Shown one piece after another: positions 24,692 through 32,081 of a DNA stretch of 64,000 bases. Position 1 is the stretch's first letter. Every line of letters begins with the position of its first letter. Source of the stretch: an uncultured Prevotellaceae bacterium (lineage in GTDB: Bacteria > Bacteroidota > Bacteroidia > Bacteroidales > Bacteroidaceae); assembly GCA_902780635.1 (NCBI GenBank), contig CACZGH010000015.1, forward strand, positions 1 to 64,000. The letters are read 5' to 3'. A model generated the notes under the pieces. The model saw only the letters and a list, made by a program, of their open reading frames with translations. It made no database searches and was not told the DNA's origin. Position numbers and translations under genes: made by a program.

Positions 24692-26911
24692 ATGCAGACA
24701 TCTCATCTAAGAGGCCATCGTGCCATCGTATGGACAACAGTCTTGTTTTTTCAGTGTACACTGTTCTTGACCAGTGCTTTCGCACAGAAGACAGTATACA
24801 TACCCAATGAGTGGCGATATTTCAGTAGTGATACGCTGCTTTACAAGGAAAGTGACCCCGACAACAAATACACTTGGTCGAAGAGTCGCTCTGTAGAGTC
24901 AGACAATGTCATCATCTTCTGGGACAAAGGATGGGGCAATACCAAACCTCATGAATTGCCCAAGAGCAACTTCTTTTATGTGGACATCCCTTATCTGCTT
25001 CAGCAGTGTGAGTCGTTCTTCGATTTGGAGATCAATCAACTGGGGTTTGTCAATCCGGAGACATCCAACCTGAGCAAATACAAAGTGATGGTGCTGATGA
25101 ACCACACCACCGAGTGGACTTGTTTTGGCGGCGGTTATGATTTTCAGGTCTCTGCTCTCTGGCTCAACCCATCCACCTGTAAGCCTGTTGAATTTGCTGT
25201 GGCGCATGAGGTGGGGCATAGCTTCCACTATATGTGCTATGCGGAGCACAGTGGACACACCGATTCCAACACCGACAACACCGGATTCCATCTGGCGTGT
25301 GGCAATGGTCAGGCCATCTGGGAACAAACCGCCCAATGGCAAGCCAGTCAGTCGTTTCCTGAACTGATGTATTCAGAGAGTTACGGTCCCTATGTGCCCA
25401 TTTTCCGCCATAGTCACAACTATGCGTTCTCGCATGAGTGGCATCGCTATCAGTCTTATTGGTTCCATTATTACCTCTGCGAGCGTTATAATGATATCAC
25501 TACCGTGGCGCAGGTTTGGAACACACCTATGACGGGTCAGCAGCAAGGTCATGCCACAGACTTCAACCAGGCGCTGATGAAGTTGAAAAACCTTTCTGTG
25601 AGAGATCTCTATCAACTCTACTTTGACTATGCATGCCGCTGTGTCACCTGGGACATACAAGCTTGCCAACCCTATCGTGACCCCTATATCGGCAATTTTG
25701 AGTATCGCTGCGTGTTGTTGGAAGATGGTGGCTATCAGGTGGCGCTGGCCAGTTGCCCTCAGGGCACAGGTTTCAACGTCATTCCATTGCAGGTGCCTTC
25801 TGCTGGCACGCAGGTGACGACTCATCTCACCGGTCTGGCTGTTGGTTCAACGCTGCTGGACGAAGATCCGGGCGAGTTCTACAATGGCAACTCTGTCTAC
25901 GAGAAGTTGCCCGCCGATGCCAATGGCTTGCGTCATTATGTCAATGGAGGAACCCGCTCAGCACGGGGCTTCCGTATGGGCTATGTGGCGTTGATGCAAG
26001 ATGGGACGAGACAGTATTTCTCTGAAGACAGTGTCTATTGTCAAGGTACGAAAAACGGGGTGATGGAAGACTACTCTTTTGTCGTGCCAGAAGGCGTCAG
26101 CCGGTTGTGGCTGGTGGTGTCACCTGCGTTGAAGAGCTATGTCAAGCACAGTTGGGATGACACGATCGACAAAGACGATATGTGGCCATATAGTTTTAGT
26201 CTTGAAGGGACCGACATCGGCCCAGGGGCCACGGTCTATGCCGCACCGACCCTCGATGGCCGTAGTATTGCCGACATCACTTATACTTATGATGTGCAAT
26301 TCCCACGTGATGTCCAGAACTACAGCGGATGCACTTTCTCCCTCACAGGACGTACAGCAGCGGCATTGGGAACCGCTTTCCAGATGAATGCCTCGACCAT
26401 CGGTTCCAAAATGCAGGCATGGAGCGACCGGGGACCGCAAAATGGGAAGATCATGTTCTATGCGGTAGATCCTGATGGCACTTTGGCCGCATCGGGCAGT
26501 ACCGCCAATGGTTATGGCCACTGGTTTGACAGGCAAGGCAAGGTCACCTCTTATAACAATGGCTACGTCTACTCAGAGTTTCAGCCTTCTGACCTCTCTT
26601 TCACCATCGGTCAGTATCCAGGCAAGTCTCAGGAAGGGGCACAGTATACCATCCGTCAGACCTTGCGCTATCGCAAGAACGCCCAGTCATACGCCAATGC
26701 CAATTTCATCTTCCATGTCACAGTAGGTGGCTCTATGGCTCAGGCCACGCTGCAGTCGGTAGACTACGATGACCCCACAGGCATTCAAAATCTGGTGAAT
26801 GCAGACCCAACGTCAACATCACAGCACATCTACAACCTGCAAGGACAAAGGCTCAATGCCCCACAGCCTGGTCTCAATATCATCAACGGTCAAAAAATAG
26901 TTGTAAAATAA
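24692..26911 (+). CDS. DUF6055 putative metallopeptidase with DUF4859 domain
   Basis: This 739-residue secreted protein (signal peptide ending TSAFAQ) has a DUF6055 metallopeptidase-like domain at about 25-400, with H172-E-V-G-H176 and E211 in IWEQTAQW. A beta-sandwich follows (GLRHYVNGGTRSARGFRMGY), then a DUF4859-like module at about 530-690 (IMFYAVDPDG, GHWFDRQGKVTSY, FTIGQYPG). The tail is IYNLQGQRLN...LNIINGQKIVVK, the short sorting-type tail shared with other proteins here. The DUF4859 module is homologous to the five modules of the convergent neighbour, linking the two functionally. It lies 53 bases after the CotH gene and before a bidirectional terminator. Confidence 0.78.
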   Translation: MQTSHLRGHRAIVWTTVLFFQCTLFLTSAFAQKTVYIPNEWRYFSSDTLLYKESDPDNKYTWSKSRSVESDNVIIFWDKGWGNTKPHELPKSNFFYVDIPYLLQQCESFFDLEINQLGFVNPETSNLSKYKVMVLMNHTTEWTCFGGGYDFQVSALWLNPSTCKPVEFAVAHEVGHSFHYMCYAEHSGHTDSNTDNTGFHLACGNGQAIWEQTAQWQASQSFPELMYSESYGPYVPIFRHSHNYAFSHEWHRYQSYWFHYYLCERYNDITTVAQVWNTPMTGQQQGHATDFNQALMKLKNLSVRDLYQLYFDYACRCVTWDIQACQPYRDPYIGNFEYRCVLLEDGGYQVALASCPQGTGFNVIPLQVPSAGTQVTTHLTGLAVGSTLLDEDPGEFYNGNSVYEKLPADANGLRHYVNGGTRSARGFRMGYVALMQDGTRQYFSEDSVYCQGTKNGVMEDYSFVVPEGVSRLWLVVSPALKSYVKHSWDDTIDKDDMWPYSFSLEGTDIGPGATVYAAPTLDGRSIADITYTYDVQFPRDVQNYSGCTFSLTGRTAAALGTAFQMNASTIGSKMQAWSDRGPQNGKIMFYAVDPDGTLAASGSTANGYGHWFDRQGKVTSYNNGYVYSEFQPSDLSFTIGQYPGKSQEGAQYTIRQTLRYRKNAQSYANANFIFHVTVGGSMAQATLQSVDYDDPTGIQNLVNADPTSTSQHIYNLQGQRLNAPQPGLNIINGQKIVVK

Positions 26912-26968
26912 CAGGATCAAGGGTTCTTTCATTCTCTGAATCCACTTTTGCCCTGTTGATAATCCCAT

Positions 26969-27008
26969 AAAAAAACAGCGGGTGTCATCGAGACGCCCGC
27001 TGTTTTTT
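26969..27008. terminator. Bidirectional intrinsic terminator
   Basis: CAGCGGGTGTC pairs with GACGCCCGCTG (one G-T pair) around a five-base loop, with an A-run of seven before and a T-run of six after. It lies between the convergent genes ending at 26911 and 27053. Confidence 0.9.
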
Positions 27009-27052
27009 GTGTTAAAGGGAATGGGCGCTGGGGCCCATTCTATGTCTTGTCT

Positions 27053-29503
27053 TTATTTCAGAACCATCTTTTTGCCATTGATGATGTAGATACCCTTGTG
27101 TGTGGTGTTGACCTGGCGGCCCTGGAGGTCGTAGATAAGACCGTTGGCAGCCTGATTGCCTGTCAGTTCTACGATGCCGTTCATCAGTTCATCATACTTA
27201 GCCTGTGAGAGGAACTTGGCATAGTACACATACTGGTTGTTGTTCACCTCGAAGCAGAATTGGCCATCAGCGCTGTAGTCATCAGCCACAGGATCGTTGG
27301 AGGCGATGTTGAGAACCACTTTGTCGCCATCCTTGGCGATATAGAAGTACATGTTTCCATAACCGTCGTAGTTGCCGTCGGGATTGAAGCTGAGGCCATC
27401 CTCGCAGTTCTTGCCCTCGCCATAGACTCCGTTGGACATGCCGCGCAGATAGTAGTTGCTGCTGTTGAGCAGGTCGTCGACAGTTACTTCCAGTGCTGCG
27501 GCAGCTTTGCTAAGGTCAATTTCCACATCCACACCGTCTTGTGTCACAGGCAGGTAGATGGTCTCAGAGCCCACCTCTGTCTTTTCCTCAAGAGTCTCAA
27601 CAAATGCGATGTTGATGTTGATGGTGATCATCTTGTCGGTTTCCTCGTTCACCAGGAAGAGTTGGGTGGAGAAGGTGTCGCCAACGGCTGGCAGTTGTGG
27701 CTTCTGGCAGCCACGGAACAGACCGTCAGCATAGACGATACCCATGATGGAGTTGCCATCGCCCCATGTGGAGACACGGCCTTCCTTGTTGAGCCAGAAT
27801 CCGGGGTTGGGGTCGCAACTCCAAGCCTTGGAGTAAATGCCCTTTACGACAGCCACCGAGTCGATATTCAGTCCATAGAGAATGGGGTTGGCAGTGCCAA
27901 TGAGGCTCTCGATGTCCTCAACGGGGATAGTGCCAAGGTCAAACATGGTGTAATTGTTGTCAAGCAGTTGCTGTACGGCAAACGTACGGCTGCCTACACT
28001 TTCAAACTGATATTCCACATAGGTAGGATCAACGATTCTCAGTGTGACATTATATTGATAGTAGTTGCTTTCGTTGGTGAAATAGAGGCTGGCGTGAAGT
28101 TCGTCGCCCACTTGTCTTGTGTTGGGCTTATGACCCACGTTCAGTACAGAGTAGTCATTGGCTACGGCAGGCTCAATATAGAAAGAACCGTTGGCGTAGG
28201 CAATGACATAACCGTCTTCGGTAAACCACCAGCCACCGTTGTTGGCTGTGCTGCCGCCGAAGTTGTCTTTATCATCAAGAGCCACCAGTCCTAATGCCGA
28301 CACTTCACAACCTAAGGTCTGAGCGATTTTCTCCAGGTCGGGGTAGATTTGTACAGAACCCCAGTCGGTCAGCGGTTCCTGTTCGGCCACGACATCCTCT
28401 TCACCGAGTTTGTTATAATTGGACATGCCACTTCCACTTTCCACTTCATTGAGTTTCAGGGTGTACTTGATGCGGTATGCATTGGGACCATAGATGATGT
28501 AGACGTTGGCAAACCACGTCTCGTTGTCCTTTAAATTGCCAGGATACTGACCCAGGTAGGCACTCAGAGAGTCATCCTCTGCCGAATAGCTAAAGTTCTC
28601 AAGGAAGAATTTGTCGGTGTCGCCCCATCCTGCGGATGACACTTCGCCATCTTCCACGCCGTCAGCGTTTTGCACAGCACGATACCAGAACCCGTGTCCA
28701 CCGGCAGTGGGAACATTGGTGAGAGAGTCTTTCTTCATACCGCCACCCTGCTCCACATCAGCAGTGTTATATTCTGTGGTGTAAATCACTTTGGATATGT
28801 TTTCTGCCATACCGGCCTTGTTGGTAATACCCAGCAGGTCGAGCGCCTCTTTGATGTCAACCTTGACCAAGTCGGAGCTGTAGTCGCCTCTTGGGAACTG
28901 CTCCACTACTTTCTCCTGCTGGCCGACGATGTTGAGACTGGCCTCGACGAGAGTAGGTTCGGGAACATCGAATGTTGGCTTATCAATGACGTTGAGGGTC
29001 AGCGCGAAGCTAGCTTCCTTGCCATTGAATTTCAACTTGAGAGTAGCCTTGGCCACATCGCCTGCTTGCATGGTGCCAGGCATCTGACCACAGTAGAAGA
29101 AGAAATTGTCGTTGGCGGCATCATCGATGTTGGGACTTGCAAAAAACCTTGCGTTGTCGCCCCAGCCCACGGGCACACCATTGGCGTCCATCCAGAAACC
29201 ATGAGCATCAGCTTCTGTAGCGGCAGCCCAGGGCGTATCCTCGCCATTAACTACGGCATAGAAAAGAATGGGGTCGGGCACTTCAGAAGTGATGTAAGTG
29301 CTGATGGCCTCGGTGAGCGTAGCCGCATCGGTGTCCAGGGTGGCGGCAATCGCCGAGAGTTGGAACTGATAGGCCGAAGCAGAATAGTCCGTCGTGGGAT
29401 ACTGCGAGGCTTCGGCGCTGAACTGCGCATGAGCCTGAACGCCTGTCAACAGACAGACGACTGCAATGAGCAGGTTTTTCATTGGAGTATTAAACATTCT
29501 CAT
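27053..29503 (-). CDS. Secreted protein of five DUF4859-like modules
   Basis: With the start at 29503 the protein has 816 residues; the open frame reaches 29590, but that lies at the upstream edge of the predicted promoter. A signal peptide (MKNLLIAVVCLLTGVQAHAQ) follows; its Met at 29482 is an alternative start. The mature protein is a chain of five modules of about 130-150 residues. Each repeats the pattern of a GFW-type turn (GFWMDANG, GFWYRAVQ, GWWFTEDG, GFWLNKEG), a GQxPG-like turn (GQMPG, GQYPG, GHKPN, CQKPQ) and a closing strand (ALTLNVID, KYTLKLNE, VTLRIVD). These match the DUF4859 module at 24692-26911. The fifth is the most diverged. The tail is IYDLQGRQVN...GIYIINGKKMVLK. No catalytic site is seen; carbohydrate or protein binding is inferred. 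Confidence 0.75.
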   Translation of the reverse strand: MRMFNTPMKNLLIAVVCLLTGVQAHAQFSAEASQYPTTDYSASAYQFQLSAIAATLDTDAATLTEAISTYITSEVPDPILFYAVVNGEDTPWAAATEADAHGFWMDANGVPVGWGDNARFFASPNIDDAANDNFFFYCGQMPGTMQAGDVAKATLKLKFNGKEASFALTLNVIDKPTFDVPEPTLVEASLNIVGQQEKVVEQFPRGDYSSDLVKVDIKEALDLLGITNKAGMAENISKVIYTTEYNTADVEQGGGMKKDSLTNVPTAGGHGFWYRAVQNADGVEDGEVSSAGWGDTDKFFLENFSYSAEDDSLSAYLGQYPGNLKDNETWFANVYIIYGPNAYRIKYTLKLNEVESGSGMSNYNKLGEEDVVAEQEPLTDWGSVQIYPDLEKIAQTLGCEVSALGLVALDDKDNFGGSTANNGGWWFTEDGYVIAYANGSFYIEPAVANDYSVLNVGHKPNTRQVGDELHASLYFTNESNYYQYNVTLRIVDPTYVEYQFESVGSRTFAVQQLLDNNYTMFDLGTIPVEDIESLIGTANPILYGLNIDSVAVVKGIYSKAWSCDPNPGFWLNKEGRVSTWGDGNSIMGIVYADGLFRGCQKPQLPAVGDTFSTQLFLVNEETDKMITININIAFVETLEEKTEVGSETIYLPVTQDGVDVEIDLSKAAAALEVTVDDLLNSSNYYLRGMSNGVYGEGKNCEDGLSFNPDGNYDGYGNMYFYIAKDGDKVVLNIASNDPVADDYSADGQFCFEVNNNQYVYYAKFLSQAKYDELMNGIVELTGNQAANGLIYDLQGRQVNTTHKGIYIINGKKMVLK

Positions 29504-29559
29504 AAGCTTGAAATTTGTAAAAAATAAGGAAAAGATTCTGTTAGGTGTTATTCCAAAGG

Positions 29560-29591
29560 CAAAGATAGGTAATTTCATTTGAAAAGACAAA
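29560..29591 (-). promoter_or_regulatory. Consensus Bacteroidota promoter of the DUF4859-repeat gene
   Basis: On the minus strand TTTG (29591-29588) is followed after exactly 20 bases by TATCTTTG (29567-29560), both perfect consensus matches. The start codon at 29503 would have a leader of about 50 bases. This decides against the extended start at 29590. Confidence 0.75.
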
Positions 29592-29700
29592 TATTCAAGG
29601 CCGAAATATCATCCATTTAGACGATATTTTTATCATTTTGGACGATATTACAAGCCTTTTTTGAAAGGGTGTTTTTTTGCTGTTTTTTTTCTATTTTTTT

Positions 29701-29732
29701 CTTGCAAGGATAGAAAAAAAAAGTTATTTTTG
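29701..29732 (+). promoter_or_regulatory. Promoter of the SusCD/fasciclin operon
   Basis: TATTTTTG at 29725-29732 is an exact -7 match, and CTTG at 29701-29704 is a one-mismatch -33 element with a 20-base spacer. The operon's first ATG is at 29783, giving a leader of about 45 bases. It is divergent from the promoter at 29560-29591, leaving about 110 bases between the two that could hold regulator-binding sites. Confidence 0.6.
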
Positions 29733-29782
29733 TTCGAATTTTCATTAAAACTACCGACCAATACCTACTAACCCAACAAGAG

Positions 29783-32071
29783 ATGAGCAGATTTTTTGTA
29801 AAAATGCTGGCCGTCACCATCTGTCTTTTATTGACGTTGTCAATCCATGGACAGACTTCTGTCAATCTGTCATTGAAGGCTACTATGCTGTCCGCATCGG
29901 TCAACAATGACATGTCTCAGCTGAAATATCTCAACGACAATCGCTACGCCACCAGTGCCAAGTATTGGAGCAGCTATCAGAGTGATGCCCTTGAAAGTCA
30001 AGAGGTGTACATTGAGATGCATTTTGCACAGCAAAGTGTCATCAATGAGGTGCGTGTCTATTGGGCTGTCGACGGCGACGAGGTGGCTTTACCCTCCGAG
30101 GCATACGTGGCATGGTGGGATGGTCAGGAATGGCAGCAGGGTCCCATGCTGCAAGCTCCTGATGCGAGTCTGCTATCATCGACGCCTGTCAGTCTGTCTG
30201 CGCAGCAAGTAAGATTATATATAATAGGTGAAAAAGCCTGTGGTCTGCGTGAATTGCAGTTCTGGGGCTACACCGACCCTGCTGCTGATTATAAATGGCC
30301 TGCTTACAACCCCACACTTAACTATGACTTCCGATGGGAATACCCCACACTGGACGCACCTACCAAGGGGAGGCTTCCTGAACAGATGAATGTGGCCCGC
30401 GAACGCCATGGTGAGTGGTGGAGTGTGGCTGTAGGTCCCAATGCCAACAAGGCAATCACCGACACCTCTCTCGTGCTGCTGGTGAAAAAAATGGACGAGG
30501 ATTTTGCTTTCTTCCGCAATGAGTTTGGGTGGCCTCCTGACAAGCGTGCCCGTAATGGCTATTATAGTCAGATTTATGGATATGGAAGTGGGGTGGGCAC
30601 TGACAACGAGCCCAATACCGCCACAGGTGGTTGGCAGAGTGCCACATGGTACAATGGCTCCAACTGGCCCATGGTGCTCCTGAGCTATTATCCTATCGCC
30701 AGTTTCGACCCCGACTGCACCTATTCCGACCGGGTGGCCCAGCAGAACGCTTGTGTACATGAAGGCATACATGCCACCTTCGCTGACTTGGAAGGCTGCA
30801 AGCAGAGCGCATGGTTTCATGAGGGGGGCAACACATGGCTTCAGGGGGAGGCCGAACTGGTGAAAAGCGGTAAGACGCCCACCAGCATGGGGTGGCTCAG
30901 CGCAGGCAACATGATAGCGCCTTTTATGCCCATCGAGTGTTATTCGGGGTGGCTGCAAGATGACTCTTTTGGAGGACCTTCCGCCGAGGGCGTCAATATG
31001 TATGGTGCCAGTGGGCAGATATGCACCTGGCGCAGGTTGCTTGGTGGAGTACAATATGGCGAACTCTTCCCACACTTCCTTAGCGAAATCATGGGACGTG
31101 GTGCCATTCCCTGGATCTGGCGCTATTGCAAAGAGCGCGTGTTGGAGGGAATGGCCGACTCGTTGGGGGCTGACCAGATGCGCCACATGATCTTGGAGTA
31201 TCGGGTGCGTCAGGCCATGATTGATGTGGGACAATGGTCCAACGCCTGCCGAAAACTCATCGATGACAATTGGCTAACGTCCATTGAAGTTGATTGGAGT
31301 CCTTACTGGAAGAAAGTGGAGCCATGGCTCGCCACACCCTATGCCAATATGTACAAGTGTGATGAAGTGGACAGTGTAGGTTGGTGGCGACCTGAGTGGC
31401 GCACTACTCCCGGTTGGAGTGGCGCCAATCAGATTCCTTTGCATGTAAGTGGAAAGGCAGGCGACCTCATCAGCGTGCATTTTAAACCTCTTGGCACTAA
31501 TATGGTGGCCATGCTATGTTATCGCACCAAACAGGGACGTATCTACTACTCCCAGCCTCTGGAAGGGGAGGGCGATGTGTTGATGCAGCTAAAAGCAGTT
31601 CCAGCCAACAACGTGGTGCTGTTGGTGGTCTGCAACACCGACTTCAAGTATGAGGGTGAGGAAACCCGCAAACGGCATTTCGACTACCGCCTCAAAATGG
31701 GTGAAAATGTCTATCAGCCTGCCAAGGCTCAGATCAAATGGTACAACTATAAGTCGACCCTTCGCGATCCGGACTTCGTCACGGGCTTAGAGGAAATCGT
31801 GAGTGCAACAGATGATTCGCCGGTATGCTTCTCCATACAACCGGAGCATACAGTGGTGAAGCGTGGCGAACAAGTATCGCTGCATATCACCGCAGCCTCA
31901 CAGCTGATGGTGCCTGTCCGGCTGGTCGACACCGCAGGCAAGGTCGTTTACCAGCAGAGCCTCTTGCATGACGGCGACTATCAGATACCTGCCGATATCA
32001 CCCCTGGACTCTATGTCCTGCAGGCCATCAACGGCAGGCAGACAGCAAGTGCAAAAATCATTATCAAATAA
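29783..32071 (+). CDS. Secreted HExxH protein with discoidin-like domain and type IX tail
   Basis: First gene of the operon, 762 residues. A signal peptide (ending LSIHGQ) is followed by an F5/8-type discoidin-like domain at about 35-155 (VYIEMHFAQQSVINEVRVYW, QQVRLYIIG). The central domain carries H326-E-G-I-H330 and, 15 residues on, H346-E347-GG. This is a zincin-like helix with a plausible third ligand, different from the DUF6055 pattern downstream of GH127. A beta-sandwich follows (ISVHFKPLG). The last ~90 residues are a canonical type IX sorting domain (VRLVDTAGKVVYQQ, ADITPGLYVLQ, ASAKIIIK), so the protein should be secreted and surface-attached. A peptidase role is likely but unproven. 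Confidence 0.72.
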   Translation: MSRFFVKMLAVTICLLLTLSIHGQTSVNLSLKATMLSASVNNDMSQLKYLNDNRYATSAKYWSSYQSDALESQEVYIEMHFAQQSVINEVRVYWAVDGDEVALPSEAYVAWWDGQEWQQGPMLQAPDASLLSSTPVSLSAQQVRLYIIGEKACGLRELQFWGYTDPAADYKWPAYNPTLNYDFRWEYPTLDAPTKGRLPEQMNVARERHGEWWSVAVGPNANKAITDTSLVLLVKKMDEDFAFFRNEFGWPPDKRARNGYYSQIYGYGSGVGTDNEPNTATGGWQSATWYNGSNWPMVLLSYYPIASFDPDCTYSDRVAQQNACVHEGIHATFADLEGCKQSAWFHEGGNTWLQGEAELVKSGKTPTSMGWLSAGNMIAPFMPIECYSGWLQDDSFGGPSAEGVNMYGASGQICTWRRLLGGVQYGELFPHFLSEIMGRGAIPWIWRYCKERVLEGMADSLGADQMRHMILEYRVRQAMIDVGQWSNACRKLIDDNWLTSIEVDWSPYWKKVEPWLATPYANMYKCDEVDSVGWWRPEWRTTPGWSGANQIPLHVSGKAGDLISVHFKPLGTNMVAMLCYRTKQGRIYYSQPLEGEGDVLMQLKAVPANNVVLLVVCNTDFKYEGEETRKRHFDYRLKMGENVYQPAKAQIKWYNYKSTLRDPDFVTGLEEIVSATDDSPVCFSIQPEHTVVKRGEQVSLHITAASQLMVPVRLVDTAGKVVYQQSLLHDGDYQIPADITPGLYVLQAINGRQTASAKIIIK

Positions 32072-32081
32072 CAACCATCAC

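Noticed and set aside
29504-29590. Extended N-terminus of the DUF4859-repeat protein
   Set aside because: A perfect promoter lies at 29560-29591, and the signal peptide is found only from 29503 or 29482.
31968-32081. Extended N-terminus of the first fasciclin lipoprotein
   Set aside because: It lies within the preceding gene and would place 38 residues before a clear lipoprotein signal.
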